Positions 26,535 through 36,691 of a DNA stretch of 64,000 nucleotides are shown piece after piece. The DNA lies in assembly GCF_024346995.1 (NCBI RefSeq), contig NZ_AP024888.1:372001-436000 (forward strand), read 5' to 3'. Under the pieces are notes generated by a model. That model made no database searches and was not told the DNA's origin. It saw only the letters and a program-made list of their open reading frames with translations. The position numbers and the translations under genes were made by a program. The DNA is from Vibrio palustris. GTDB lineage: Bacteria; Pseudomonadota; Gammaproteobacteria; Enterobacterales; Vibrionaceae. The first letter of the stretch is position 1; every line of letters starts with the position of its first letter.

Positions 26535-27363
26535 CATTGTCCTCCAAAGCGGCGCGATCGAGTACCGGTAACGGCTCGCCACGTTTTGAATAGTGTGGCT
26601 GGCACGACCATAAAGTTTGTGTATAGGGATGGGTGGCATCCGCTAGTTCATTGGCTTGTAAGCGATCTAAGATCTTTCCTTGATACATCACCAGTACACG
26701 TTCACAGTATTGGGATACCTGTTGTAAGTCATGACTGATGAGTAATAGGCCCATATTACGCTCTTCTACCAATTTGGTAATGAGCGCCAAAACCTGATCG
26801 CGCATCGCATGGTCTAGCGCCGATGTTGGCTCATCAGCAATTAACAATTTAGGATCGTTAATCAAGGCGATAGCCAGCATAACGCGTTGCCCCATACCAC
26901 CGGAAAGCTGGTGAGGATATTGACGACGTAATTGGCGAGGGTTTGGTAACCCAACGGCGTCCAGCATATGTTCGACTTTTTCAATGCGCGCTTTGCGGCT
27001 AAGTTTGGTATGCAGTTTGAGCGGTTCTTCGACTTGCATGCCAATGGTGCGCGCAGGGTTGAGCGCATATTTAGGATCTTGTAGAACCATCGCCACGTCA
27101 CTACCACGCACTTGGCACCACTGTTTGGCAGACAGCTGCTGAATCGGCTTATCTAATAGTTCCAATGTATTGGCCGTGGCATGACAAGCATTAGGTAGTA
27201 GTCCCATGAGTGTGCGTGCGGTCAACGATTTGCCGGAGCCCGATTCGCCCACTAACGCGACGCGTTCGCGGCCCATTGAAAAGCTGAGATCGGACACGAG
27301 TGATTGTCCGTTGTCGAGTTGGATGGTTAATCCATCGACTGAGATTAGGGTATTATTTGGCAT
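26521..27363 (-). CDS. ABC transporter ATP-binding protein, DppD/OppD type
   Basis: A 280-residue ATPase with Walker A GESGSGKSLTAR (about 38-49), signature LSGGMGQRVML and Walker B LLIADEPTSALD. The C-terminal oligo_HPY region (HPYTQTLWSCQP) marks peptide or nickel-type importers. The start at ATG 27363 overlaps the permease stop by 11 bp, and the protein is the usual length. An upstream ATG at 27393 lies within the permease gene and adds ten non-family residues. The substrate of the complex is not fixed by sequence. Confidence 0.9.
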   Translation of the reverse strand: MPNNTLISVDGLTIQLDNGQSLVSDLSFSMGRERVALVGESGSGKSLTARTLMGLLPNACHATANTLELLDKPIQQLSAKQWCQVRGSDVAMVLQDPKYALNPARTIGMQVEEPLKLHTKLSRKARIEKVEHMLDAVGLPNPRQLRRQYPHQLSGGMGQRVMLAIALINDPKLLIADEPTSALDHAMRDQVLALITKLVEERNMGLLLISHDLQQVSQYCERVLVMYQGKILDRLQANELADATHPYTQTLWSCQPHYSKRGEPLPVLDRAALEDNDDAA

Positions 27364-28210
27364 GACGGGGATCCATTTTGTCTCGTAGGCCATCGCCTAA
27401 CAGGTTGAACGCCAGACTGGCAAATAAGATCGCGACACCGGGAACCGCGGCGACCCACCATTGATCGAAAATGACACGGCTGCCGCTAGCGACCATTGAC
27501 CCCCATTCAGCGGCGGGTGGTTGAATGCCCATACCTAAGAATCCTAATCCGGCTGCCGACAGAATGATGCCGCCGAGGTTTAATGCCGCGCGCACGATAG
27601 CGCTCGGTAAGCACAGTGGCAGAATGTGGCCTGTGATTAACGCAAGGCCGCCGATGCCTTGCATTTTAGCGGCGGCAAGGTAATCACTACGGCGCAACGC
27701 CAACGTTTCGGTTCTTGCTTGCCGTGCAAATGAAGGCCAGCTTGTCAGTGCTAATGCCAAGGCACCATTCATCAGGCTTGGCCCCATAATAGAAACCAGT
27801 GCTAATGCAATCACTAGGCTAGGTAGTGACATCACAATATCGGTAAAGCGCATTAATAAGCGTTCGGTCCAACCGCCAAAGTAACCAGCACAAATACCGA
27901 TGGCCAAACCAATAGGGACAGTGATAATAACAACTAAAGAGACCAAAATAAGCGTAGGTCGCGAGCCATATAAAACGCGGGCTAATAAATCACGCCCAAA
28001 TCGGTCAGTGCCAAACCAATGTTCACTACTCGGCGCAGCAAGACGCTGCGCCATATTTTGCGCATTGGGATCAAAATGTGTGAGTAGTGGGGCGCCAATT
28101 GCGATGATCAATAACACCCCAACTAATACCAGCCCGATATTGAAAGTATTCAGCCAGTTTGGCCAATGAGAACGTTTCGGTTTGGTAACCGAGAGAGGAA
28201 GTTGCTTCAT
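27353..28210 (-). CDS. ABC transporter permease, DppC type
   Basis: A 285-residue permease with an N-terminal helix (about 25-45), the periplasmic loop HWFGTDRFGRDLLARVLYGSR and five further helices. The EAA-type contact motif for the ATPases is near ALRRSDYLAAAKMQGIG. It begins in the stop of the upstream permease with a 4-bp overlap. The conserved FGTDxxGRD motif identifies the DppC/OppC group. Confidence 0.92.
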   Translation of the reverse strand: MKQLPLSVTKPKRSHWPNWLNTFNIGLVLVGVLLIIAIGAPLLTHFDPNAQNMAQRLAAPSSEHWFGTDRFGRDLLARVLYGSRPTLILVSLVVIITVPIGLAIGICAGYFGGWTERLLMRFTDIVMSLPSLVIALALVSIMGPSLMNGALALALTSWPSFARQARTETLALRRSDYLAAAKMQGIGGLALITGHILPLCLPSAIVRAALNLGGIILSAAGLGFLGMGIQPPAAEWGSMVASGSRVIFDQWWVAAVPGVAILFASLAFNLLGDGLRDKMDPRHAK

Positions 28211-29265
28211 TTACGAGTCCTCGGGTCTACCCAACGGGTCAGCGCATCGGCTAAGGTATTGAGAGTCACAAAACAGGTACCAATTAAAAGAGTCGCACCC
28301 AATACCGCTGGGGTATCTGATGCAAACAAGGCGCTGGTTAAATAACGACCAAGCCCCGGCCACGCGAATACGGTTTCAGTGAGCACGGCACCTTCTAATA
28401 GGCTGGTGTAGCTGAGCGCTAAAATAGTGATTAACGTACCGAGCACATTTGGGAAAATATGTGACAATAAAATGCGGCCACGGGTGGCCCCTTTCGCCTG
28501 CGCTAAAGTGACATATTCTTTGTTGCTTTCTTCAAGCATAACCGCACGTAATAGGCGGGTAATCGAAGCCATTGATAGCAGGGCTAATACGGCAACAGGC
28601 AACCACAAGTGACCAATTGCATTCCAAATAATATCGCTATCACCGGTACGAAACGCATCAAACAACACAAAGCCGCTGTTGTATTCCATGGTGTAGGTAT
28701 AGATATCATCCAAGCGACCAGGGCCTGCTGACCAACCTAACGTGGCATAAAATAGTAATAATCCTAGTAAGCCGAGCCAAAATACGGGGACAGAATAACC
28801 CAAGAGTGAAATAAACCGTGCCGTATGATCCAGCAGGCTTCCGGGTTTATAAACCGCTAATGAGGCGAGGGTAATACCGAGTAGTGCGCCAAAGAACATG
28901 GCTAATGTTGCTAGTTCAATTGTCGCGGGAAAGGCTTGTAATAAATCATGCACCACGGGCTGTTGGGTGATTTGTGATACGCCTAAATCGCCGTGTACCA
29001 ACTGATTGATATACGAGAAAAATTGAATCGGCAGCGGTTTATCTAGCCCTAATTGCTCGCGTGCTTGTTGATAGGTCGCTTCACTGGCGTGATCGCCCAC
29101 CATCTGCAACGCGGGATCGATCGGCGCTGAGCGAGACAAGATAAAGGTGAAGATCAGTAACCCAAATAGGGTAAACATTAAGGATAAAAACCCGCCAAGC
29201 AAAGGTTGCAGGCGGGTTATCCAAAACCGGCGCCATGCGCCGGTTGAAGAGGTCGTAGTACTCAT
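28207..29265 (-). CDS. ABC transporter permease, DppB type
   Basis: A 352-residue permease with six hydrophobic segments. The N-terminal part has the DppB pattern GLLIFTFILSRSAPIDPALQM and AREQLGLDKPLPIQFFSYI, and the EAA loop is SNKEYVTLAQAKGATRGRIL. It shares one base with the binding-protein stop (29265), which indicates coupled translation. It is slightly longer than E. coli DppB (339) owing to a periplasmic insertion around residues 170-200. Confidence 0.92.
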   Translation of the reverse strand: MSTTTSSTGAWRRFWITRLQPLLGGFLSLMFTLFGLLIFTFILSRSAPIDPALQMVGDHASEATYQQAREQLGLDKPLPIQFFSYINQLVHGDLGVSQITQQPVVHDLLQAFPATIELATLAMFFGALLGITLASLAVYKPGSLLDHTARFISLLGYSVPVFWLGLLGLLLFYATLGWSAGPGRLDDIYTYTMEYNSGFVLFDAFRTGDSDIIWNAIGHLWLPVAVLALLSMASITRLLRAVMLEESNKEYVTLAQAKGATRGRILLSHIFPNVLGTLITILALSYTSLLEGAVLTETVFAWPGLGRYLTSALFASDTPAVLGATLLIGTCFVTLNTLADALTRWVDPRTRK

Positions 29266-30848
29266 TATTCTGCTTTTGATACGTCTTTATAGAAAACCAT
29301 CTCTGGCGTAATTCCTTGCACATATCCTTGTACATTGTCGCGAATGGCAACGAGCTTTTTGTTTTGCAGACCGACGACAAATGGCGATGACTGACGGACT
29401 TTACGTTGCAGTTCTTGGTAGATCTCAGTACGTTTTTTACTGTCAGTTTCAGCGCGAGCGGCCAGCGTGAGTTTATTGAGCTCAGGTGTTTTCCAGTTGG
29501 CACGCCATGCCAGCGTTTTGCTGCCGTTCTCTGGATTGTACGCAAACGCAGATGCATTGGTATTCGGGTCGAAGTAATCTGGGCCCCAAGCGGTTAATGT
29601 CGCTTGGTATTTATGCGATTTCACATTAGTCGATACTTGGCTGCTGACCCCTGGGATCAGTTCCACATCAATCCCCGCGCGTTTGAAGCTTGCTTGCAAC
29701 GCTTGCGCAATATCTAGGTATGGTGGTTGATTGGATACCGCTAATTTAAAGTGTGGGTTTTTAATGCCCGCCTCTTTTAGAATTTGCTGCGCTTTTTTCG
29801 GATCATAATGGAAAGGCTGATCGGTCAGTGCGCCATTAAAGCCCACTGGTAAGAAGCTTTGCTGAACGGCAAATTGACCTTTCATTAGATCTTGTGCCAC
29901 GCCTTTGTAATCGAATGCGTAGCGGGCTGCTTTCCAGAAAGCCGGCTTGCCAAGGTCAGGGTTATTTTTATTCGCGGCGTTAAACATCAAGTAGTACAAA
30001 GATGCATACGGTAATTTGAGCGTTTTAACGCCTGGCTTATCTTGCAACGAGAAGAATTGATCCGTGCCTAGGTTACGTACTAAATCCGCATCGCCTTTTT
30101 CAAGTAGAAGCTGACGTGTTGCCGCATCCGGTACGTTTTTCAGTAATACGTATTTGAGTTTTGGTGCGCCAGCCGGAGAAGACTCGTTGGCTTCCATCAT
30201 AAGAATTTGGTGCGGTACGTATTTGCGAATTTTGAATGGGCCGCTGCCTGCTGAGTGGCTGTTTAACCATTCGTGACCAAAGTCATTATTTTTCGCGTGC
30301 GGCGCAACGGTTTTTTCATCGATAATCGAAGCGGCAGGTGCCGATAGTAGGCTCAGTACGAAAGATGGACCCACATTCACATCCCAAGATACTTTCACTT
30401 GGTTGTCAGAGACTTTAGTGATGTGATCATCAACGTTATTCTTATCCCAGCCAAGCTGCGTCAATATAAAAGAAGGGGCGAGGTTAAGTTTAACGACGCG
30501 GCTTAAGCTGTAAATCACATCTTCTGGACGGACTGAGTTACCACTTGCAAACTGAGCGTCTTTTTTCAGGGTGAAAGTCAGGCTGTGTTGCTCTGCTTTC
30601 CAAGAGGCCGCCAGTGTCGGTTGCAACTCTTGTGGATTCTTGGGATTAGATTGCACTAAACGTTGGTACAAGTTGTTGAAACTTTGTACTGAAGAAAGCT
30701 CGAATCCTTGTGCTGGATCCAAACTAGTGACGTCATCCAATGATTGAGCAACGACAAGTGTGTTGTCCGGTGTTTTCGCGAATGCAGGTGCCGTTACGCC
30801 TAAACTAAGGAGTAAACTTGTGGCTAACAGAGTCTGTTTGACTTTCAT
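29265..30848 (-). CDS. Family-5 peptide-type solute-binding protein
   Basis: A 527-residue periplasmic binding protein with a signal peptide (residues 1-25, cut after PAFA). SBP_bac_5 blocks are QSLDDVTSLDPAQGFE, LVQSNPKNPQELQPTLAASW, GSGPFKIRKYVPHQ and PLVGFNGAL-like LPVGFNGALTDQPFHYDP. The start ATG at 30848 is preferred to a TTG 12 bp upstream. It is the first gene of a five-gene importer operon, the binding protein for peptides, opines, glycosides or nickel; the ligand is unknown. Confidence 0.93.
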   Translation of the reverse strand: MKVKQTLLATSLLLSLGVTAPAFAKTPDNTLVVAQSLDDVTSLDPAQGFELSSVQSFNNLYQRLVQSNPKNPQELQPTLAASWKAEQHSLTFTLKKDAQFASGNSVRPEDVIYSLSRVVKLNLAPSFILTQLGWDKNNVDDHITKVSDNQVKVSWDVNVGPSFVLSLLSAPAASIIDEKTVAPHAKNNDFGHEWLNSHSAGSGPFKIRKYVPHQILMMEANESSPAGAPKLKYVLLKNVPDAATRQLLLEKGDADLVRNLGTDQFFSLQDKPGVKTLKLPYASLYYLMFNAANKNNPDLGKPAFWKAARYAFDYKGVAQDLMKGQFAVQQSFLPVGFNGALTDQPFHYDPKKAQQILKEAGIKNPHFKLAVSNQPPYLDIAQALQASFKRAGIDVELIPGVSSQVSTNVKSHKYQATLTAWGPDYFDPNTNASAFAYNPENGSKTLAWRANWKTPELNKLTLAARAETDSKKRTEIYQELQRKVRQSSPFVVGLQNKKLVAIRDNVQGYVQGITPEMVFYKDVSKAE

Positions 30849-31029
30849 GAGTGATCCCAATTGTTATTATATTATCTCTGTCCGATAGAGATAAATATCA
30901 TGTTTCATTTTGTTGCTGATGAAATTATAGGAATCACTGTGTGAGGACAAGCGAGTTTTGGCGTGAGTGTTATAACAAAAAAGTATGACTTGTAGCTTTT
31001 GGTAATAATGAAATATTAAGCCATGGTAA

Positions 31030-31066
31030 AAACACCGAACATGCACGGTAGGCCTATTCGGTGTTT
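31030..31066 (-). terminator. Terminator of the PhoD-like gene
   Basis: AAACACCGAA / TTCGGTGTTT separated by 17 bases, with a TTTTT tract on the minus strand. It lies about 10 bp after the stop. Confidence 0.82.
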
Positions 31067-31074
31067 GATGAGGG

Positions 31075-32838
31075 TTAGGCGTTATCGATCATGATCGTCG
31101 GTTGCCCTATTTCGACGTGCGCCGCTGCGCGACGTTCAGAAAATTCACTGAAGGCGGGTGAGCTAATGGTATCGACAAAGTACCATGTTGCATCCGCGCG
31201 ATCTGGGGTGACGGTAAGCAGTAAGTAGCCTCGATCGCGCATGTTTGCATATTGCAGCTGGCTAACCATATCGACGACCGCTTGTTCGTAAATAGCGGCA
31301 TCTTGTGGTGCAAACCCGAGGTATTGCTCCATACCAGGAGAGCTGACCGAACTTGTGGCAAACTCGACCGCCACCGGATTACCATTCTCATCTGTCAGAT
31401 TATTTGCCCAAGCATTGTGAGTATCGCCCGCCAATACAATCGCGTTCACGTTAAGATCGCGAATAGTTTCCAGGATCACTTCACGGTCGTAACCATAGCC
31501 ATCCCATGCATCTAAGTTATAAGGGATGCTCGGTAGCTGTAGTAAGCGCATTATCTCAGGGGTGAGCTTATGGCGGTTCGCCGCGACTTGATCTCTTTCT
31601 TGCTGTGTTAGAGTCGAATCGTTATTGTCTACGCGCTGTGCGAGCGTGGCAAGCGTGCCAAGTTGTGAGTATTCGCTGATCGACAATTGCTGAGTGGCGA
31701 TCGCGGCTGGCAGTAACATACGCCCCATCATGATTTGTTGACCAATCACTTGCCATTTACCTGTCGAGATCTGCAGTTGGTTTTGGAGCCACGCCATCTG
31801 CGTTTGACCTAAGATCGTGCGATTTTCGTCGTTAATCGCGGTATAAAGAGCATCGGTATCAATATTACCCGTACCATCAACAAACGCGCTATATTCATAT
31901 TGTTTGTCGCGCGCCAGCAAGCGGGTATCAAGCATGTGTAAATCGAGCAAATCACCGAACTTAAAGCTACGATAAATATCCTCATGGTTACCTTCACTCC
32001 ATGGGCGAATCGGAAGCCATTCGAAATACGCTTGAGTAGCGGCATCTTTACGTACGTCGAAATCGCCTTCGCCCTCATTATGGTTTTCTGCGCCATCTTT
32101 CCAAGTATCATTAGCGACTTCGTGATCGTCCCAAATGGCAATGAATGGCACTTTTGCATGAACATCTTGTAAGCTTGGATCGGTGTGATACTGCGCGTAA
32201 CGTGTGCGATAATCACTGAGTGTGAATAGCTCTGTTGGTGGTAATACTTCGCGATCCATTTGCTTGGCATTATCACTTGCATAGTCGCCTCGTCCGTACT
32301 CGTAGATGTAGTCGCCCAAGTGTAATAGGGCATCGAGATCATCTTGTTGGGCAGCAAGCGCATATACATTGAAAAAGCCCGCTGGATAATTCGAACAAGA
32401 GACTACGGCCAGTTTTACGGATTCTACATGACCTGTGGGTAGTGTTTTAGTGGTACCAACTCGAGAGCGATTGTCATTGGTCATAAAGCGATAGTAATAG
32501 GTAGTGCCCGCGCTCAATCCAGTTGCATCTACCTTGACGGTATAATCACGCTCACTATTGGTAACGGTATCACCGGTGGTGACCATTTGCGTAAATTGTG
32601 GATCCAGTGCGACTTCCCAAGCCACCACCACATCTCCCTCACCTTGTGGGGTGACACGAGTCCATAAAATGACCGAATCTGTGAGCGGATCGCCACTGGC
32701 AATACCATGTTCAAAGCTTGCAGGTACGGTGTCGGTGGTATTGTGTTTACACCCCATGAGCCCGTACGACACCACGGCCGCTCCAAATCCTTTGGCAGAT
32801 AATTCTAAAAAGCGACGTCGTGACAAAGTGTGTGTCAT
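31075..32838 (-). CDS. phoD: PhoD-like alkaline phosphatase/phosphodiesterase
   Basis: A 587-residue metallophosphoesterase with a Tat signal (SRRRFLEL at residues 6-13) and then a hydrophobic stretch ending near a cysteine (YGLMGC), which could also be a lipobox. The N-terminal fibronectin-like domain is followed by the catalytic domain: VSCSNYP, HLGDYIYEYGRGDY (metal Asp), WDDHEVANDTWKDG and VLAGDTHNAW. PhoD enzymes cleave phosphodiesters and monoesters outside the inner membrane and need Ca and Fe. The start at 32838 has AAGGA upstream; an earlier in-frame start would disrupt the Tat signal position. Confidence 0.9.
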   Translation of the reverse strand: MTHTLSRRRFLELSAKGFGAAVVSYGLMGCKHNTTDTVPASFEHGIASGDPLTDSVILWTRVTPQGEGDVVVAWEVALDPQFTQMVTTGDTVTNSERDYTVKVDATGLSAGTTYYYRFMTNDNRSRVGTTKTLPTGHVESVKLAVVSCSNYPAGFFNVYALAAQQDDLDALLHLGDYIYEYGRGDYASDNAKQMDREVLPPTELFTLSDYRTRYAQYHTDPSLQDVHAKVPFIAIWDDHEVANDTWKDGAENHNEGEGDFDVRKDAATQAYFEWLPIRPWSEGNHEDIYRSFKFGDLLDLHMLDTRLLARDKQYEYSAFVDGTGNIDTDALYTAINDENRTILGQTQMAWLQNQLQISTGKWQVIGQQIMMGRMLLPAAIATQQLSISEYSQLGTLATLAQRVDNNDSTLTQQERDQVAANRHKLTPEIMRLLQLPSIPYNLDAWDGYGYDREVILETIRDLNVNAIVLAGDTHNAWANNLTDENGNPVAVEFATSSVSSPGMEQYLGFAPQDAAIYEQAVVDMVSQLQYANMRDRGYLLLTVTPDRADATWYFVDTISSPAFSEFSERRAAAHVEIGQPTIMIDNA

Positions 32839-33212
32839 GTAGAACATTCCTTGTATGTAAAAAGCATAATGACAAATGATAAGAGCAGGTATTGTCGGAG
32901 GGGGACATGACGGTGGGGTTACAGCAAGATGAAACATTTTTAACTCATTGTTTATTATTATTTTTATTAGTAAATCCTCACGATTATTGCAGCATATTGA
33001 GCACCGCCTCTATTTTGGCTTGTGAGTGGTAGTGATTTTGCACGAGTTTGTCATAAAGCAGGCGGGGTAGCACGGTATGGATATGGCGGTATGTGTTGCC
33101 ACACTCTCATGCAAGACGAATAGGCAACAAATTGGTAATCCTTAGGTGATATTGACTGATACAGAGCGATTAAGCCCAGGGAGAGTCTGCCATCAGAGGC
33201 AGACCCTAGGTG

Positions 33213-33704
33213 CTAGGTGCGTAAATCGTATTGATAAAAGACCAGATCTAACCATTGATCGAATTTTTGTGCGCAGCGCTGTATCTTGCCGCTATAGGTA
33301 AAACCAAGCTGTTCATGTAAACGCATGCTGGCTTGGTTATTACCATCGATTTCCGCCACTAAGGTAACAAAGCCGGTTTTTTCTGCTTCGGCGATTAATG
33401 CAGTAACAAGCTGTCTGCCTAGGCCTTTACCTTGTGATTTAGGATCGATATAGATACTGTGCATGCCAGTATAGCGATAAGCAGGATCCTGACGAAAAAA
33501 CTCTAATGCGGCATAACCGATGATGTTGTTAGCTTCTTCATACACTAAAATTGGCATGCCTGACAGAGTTAAACTCTCAAACCAGTGCAGGCGCTGCTCA
33601 GCGGTATAGGGGTCACAATCATAAGTTGCTGTCGTATGTTCTATCGCATGATTATAAATACTGACGATGGAGGCAACATCGTTAGGTGTGGCATGTCTTA
33701 TCAA
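33213..33704 (-). CDS. GNAT acetyltransferase, phosphinothricin-type
   Basis: A GNAT protein of the Pat/Bar/YncA group: RHATPNDVASIVSIYNHAIEHTTATYD at the start, then SIYIDPKSQGKGLGRQLVTAL (acetyl-CoA loop, Q-G-K-G-L-G) and NNQASMRLHEQLGFTYSG. The start is uncertain. A TTG at 33704 has GAGGGA 6 bp upstream and gives 163 residues, the normal length; a GTG at 33776 gives 187 residues but has no binding site. Members acetylate amines such as methionine sulfone or phosphinothricin. It is a single-gene unit. Confidence 0.78.
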   Translation of the reverse strand: MIRHATPNDVASIVSIYNHAIEHTTATYDCDPYTAEQRLHWFESLTLSGMPILVYEEANNIIGYAALEFFRQDPAYRYTGMHSIYIDPKSQGKGLGRQLVTALIAEAEKTGFVTLVAEIDGNNQASMRLHEQLGFTYSGKIQRCAQKFDQWLDLVFYQYDLRT

Positions 33705-34058
33705 TTCTATTCCCTCAAATTGATGATTTTTCTCTAAGTCATTGATCAATTCTTCGACGCCAGCGCATGTAATCACTCGCGTCTGTGTAATTTTTGATGA
33801 TTAAACCAAGGATTACGCCAGAAGAGCGCTATATAACCATGACTAATAAAGCGGTGCAACTGTAAATTGATGCGATGTAATGCGATAAAAACGCAGATTG
33901 AATCAAGTAATATATTATACAACAAGGAAATTTGTATAACTAAGGTGTATGCTTATTTTATACAACAGGTTGTATTTTAGTATTTGTATCGATAAAGCGT
34001 AGCGTTTGATGATACGCAGCGTGGATCATAGTTATCACTAGCACTTAAAGGAGTACCA

Positions 34059-34484
34059 ATGAACACCTTATTGAATGACTACCATACATCGTTGCTTGGA
34101 CTTTGGGTGGTTCTTGCTACTTGGATTGTCCAATGGGCCGTCGCGACAATGGCTAAGGGCGCTCAAAAAGATGCCGTTCCCGGAAAAATAGATAATGACC
34201 TAAGTCATGATTCTTTTATATTTCGCTCCCATCGTACTTTCATGAATTCGTTAGAAAATGTACCAGTGATGCTCGGACTGTCGTTACTGGCGATATTAGC
34301 TGGAGCCAACCCTTATTGGTGTGGTATTTGGATTTGTGTGTTTGCGGTTGCGCGTCTTTTCCATATGGGATTGTATTATGCGATTGCGACAGAAAAAAAC
34401 CCAAGTCCGCGTTCTTATTTCTTCTTGGTTGGTGTGGTTGCGATGATCGCGATGTTAGTGTTGACGGGCAGTACGTTAATCTAA
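34059..34484 (+). CDS. MAPEG-family membrane protein
   Basis: A 141-residue integral membrane protein with four hydrophobic segments. The family motif FRSHRTFMNSLENVPVM (residues about 54-70) is the MAPEG eicosanoid/glutathione-metabolism signature, with the conserved Arg and Glu-Asn pair. AAAGGAGTACCA precedes ATG. The family is associated with glutathione-dependent transferases in eukaryotes; the bacterial role is unclear. Confidence 0.85.
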   Translation: MNTLLNDYHTSLLGLWVVLATWIVQWAVATMAKGAQKDAVPGKIDNDLSHDSFIFRSHRTFMNSLENVPVMLGLSLLAILAGANPYWCGIWICVFAVARLFHMGLYYAIATEKNPSPRSYFFLVGVVAMIAMLVLTGSTLI

Positions 34485-34697
34485 CCAAAATGCACAAATT
34501 GGATAAATAGGCATAAAAAAGTGTTATAACATCACATATTTGTGTTTTTTTTCTGTTAATTATATTGATTTGTGCAGTTTTGTGCATGTTACGCGGACGA
34601 TCAGGCAAGACGTTTTTACAATAAGTAAGGTAGGCTAACCTCCTAGCTTAATAAGTAGCTGGCTTTATCATTTTAAAAGAAATAAGGATAGATGTTT

Positions 34698-35747
34698 ATG
34701 AAAACAGTAGGGTATGCCGCGCATTCAGCAGATTCGGAGCTCGTTCCTTATCACTTTGAACGACGTGAACTACGTGCTAATGATGTAGCAATCGAAATTA
34801 CTTATTGCGGTGTTTGTCACTCAGACTTGCACACCGTAAACGGTGACTGGGGATCTCAGCCTTATCCATTAGTGCCGGGCCATGAAATTGTTGGTATCGT
34901 GAAATCTATCGGTACTGGAGTTAACAATTACAAAGTGGGTGACCATGTTGCCGTCGGTTGTATGGTCGATAGCTGCCAAGAGTGTGACCAATGCCACCAT
35001 GGTGAAGAGCAATACTGCCGTAATGGCCTAACGGGTACCTATGGCTCGCCTGATCGTATTGATGGTACCACCACACAAGGCGGTTACTCTAAACACATCG
35101 TTGTACGCGAAGAGTTCGTTCTGCGTATTCCTGAAAAAATGGATACTTCACGCGCAGCGCCAATTCTATGTGCAGGTATTACGACCTTCTCTCCATTACG
35201 TGAGTGGAATGTAAAACCAGGTTCTCGTGTTGGTGTCATTGGTCTTGGTGGTCTTGGTCATATGGCCGTGAAGCTGGCGGTTGCTATGGGCGCAGAAGTG
35301 ACGGTTATTAGCCGCTCTAAACGCAAAGAAGCAGAAGCTCAACAGTTGGGCGCGAAAGGCATTTTAGCGTCGTCTGATGAAGATGAGCTTACCGCATCGG
35401 CTAATGCATTTGATTTGATTATTGATACTGTGCCGAAAAAACACGATCTTAACCCATACATGCCGCTACTTGATGTGGATGGTACCTTGGTCATTGTTGG
35501 TCAAATCGGCCCGCTTGAAGAAGTCATGACGTACCCAATGGTATTGGGCCGCCGCCGTATTGCCGGTTCATTGATTGGTGGTATCGAACAAACTCAAGAA
35601 GTGCTTGATTTCTGTGCAGAACATAACGTTTACCCAGAATGTGAATTGATCGAAATTGACCAAATTAATGGTGCGTTTGAGCGTTTAGCTGAAGGTGATT
35701 TATCTCACCGCTTCGTGATTGACATGAAATCACTTGATGCGGATTAA
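34698..35747 (+). CDS. Zinc-dependent alcohol dehydrogenase (YahK/CAD type)
   Basis: A 349-residue medium-chain dehydrogenase. Catalytic zinc ligands are in CGVCHSDLH and GHE. The structural zinc cysteines lie in DSCQECDQCHHGEEQYC at about 95-111. The Rossmann motif GLGGLGHMAVKLA is at about 178-190. The pattern YDxP-type LCAGITTFSPLREW and the NADPH-type residues match the YahK/cinnamyl-alcohol-dehydrogenase group, which reduce a broad range of aldehydes. ATG at 34698 is chosen because AAGGA is 9 bp upstream; ATG 34692 is only 3 bp away from it. A terminator closes the gene. Confidence 0.92.
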   Translation: MKTVGYAAHSADSELVPYHFERRELRANDVAIEITYCGVCHSDLHTVNGDWGSQPYPLVPGHEIVGIVKSIGTGVNNYKVGDHVAVGCMVDSCQECDQCHHGEEQYCRNGLTGTYGSPDRIDGTTTQGGYSKHIVVREEFVLRIPEKMDTSRAAPILCAGITTFSPLREWNVKPGSRVGVIGLGGLGHMAVKLAVAMGAEVTVISRSKRKEAEAQQLGAKGILASSDEDELTASANAFDLIIDTVPKKHDLNPYMPLLDVDGTLVIVGQIGPLEEVMTYPMVLGRRRIAGSLIGGIEQTQEVLDFCAEHNVYPECELIEIDQINGAFERLAEGDLSHRFVIDMKSLDAD

Positions 35748-35803
35748 TGAGCACGAGTAAGCTAAGGTGTTTACTCGCTGATTACATCTAAATGCTTTAA
35801 TAT

Positions 35804-35837
35804 AAACACACATCGTCGTCACGATGTGTGTTTTTTT
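35804..35837 (+). terminator. Terminator of the alcohol dehydrogenase gene
   Basis: AAACACACATCGT / ACGATGTGTGTTT stem followed by further T, 57 bp after the stop. Confidence 0.9.
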
Positions 35838-35875
35838 ATGCGTGGTATTATTTGTTTATAGGGAAAAAAGACGTT

Positions 35876-36448
35876 ATGGCAGCAACTTTTTATTTAATGC
35901 GTCACGGGCAAACCTTGTTTAATCAACGGCGAAAAATTCAAGGGTGGTGTGACTCACCACTCACAGAAACAGGCATTGCCCAAGCGACTATGGCCGCGCA
36001 ATTTTTTGATAATGTGGCCTTGGATTATTTATACAGTTCTTCGTCTGAGCGGGCGTGCGATACTGCCGAAATCGCGACTCATGGTCGCTTGCCATATCAG
36101 CGCTTAAAAGGTTTAAAAGAAATAAATTTTGGTGTGTATGAATCGGAAAGTGAAGACCTGCATCCAAACTATGACATGCGTGAAGATTACTATCTGCAAT
36201 TTGGTGGGGAGTCAAAACCACAAGTTCGTCAGCGCATGGTGGAAACATGCACATCGATCATGCAATCACCCGATCATAACACCGTATTAGCCGTGTCGCA
36301 TTCAGGCTCATGTAAACAATTTTTGATGCACTGGCATGATAATCATGCAGAGGTATTAAAAAACGGCATTCCTAACTGTGCCATATTTGAATATCGTTAC
36401 GATAACGGTGTATTTACATTTGTACAGATGATTGATGTTACAAGGTAA
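35876..36448 (+). CDS. Histidine phosphatase family protein
   Basis: A 190-residue phosphoglycerate-mutase-like enzyme. The catalytic RHG motif is at LMRHGQT (residues 7-13), then GWCDSPLTETGIAQA, SSSERACDTAE and later the second histidine in AVSHSG. Such enzymes remove phosphate from small molecules or proteins. Start ATG at 35876 is chosen because the RHG motif then lies at its usual position; an earlier in-frame ATG at 35828 would place it too far in. The gene begins 39 bp after the terminator. Confidence 0.85.
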   Translation: MAATFYLMRHGQTLFNQRRKIQGWCDSPLTETGIAQATMAAQFFDNVALDYLYSSSSERACDTAEIATHGRLPYQRLKGLKEINFGVYESESEDLHPNYDMREDYYLQFGGESKPQVRQRMVETCTSIMQSPDHNTVLAVSHSGSCKQFLMHWHDNHAEVLKNGIPNCAIFEYRYDNGVFTFVQMIDVTR

Positions 36449-36691
36449 CATCTGATGTCATTGAGTGGTTTTGAGTGCTATAAAATCAGGACTATTTTAG
36501 GCGGTTGATTTTTATCGATATGTCGCAGATAGAACCATGTAAAGCGGTTTGATGAAACTTTGTGAATTAGAATGTTCTACTCTTGTTTAGGTTGGCGTTT
36601 GATCTCAGTAATAGACGGCGTTTTTGCTGCTATCTCGAGTGATAACGCTTATTAAGGTCTCAGGATGAGACATTCTACGCAAGGAGGCTGC

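Noticed and set aside
33183..33205. Hairpin GTCTGC / GCAGAC after the Pat-like acetyltransferase gene
   Set aside because: The stem is short and no T tract follows, so I do not call a terminator.
32839..33212. Pho box upstream of the PhoD-like gene
   Set aside because: Direct TGTCA-like elements with 11-bp spacing were sought in the promoter region; only an imperfect half-site TTGTCATTAT was found.
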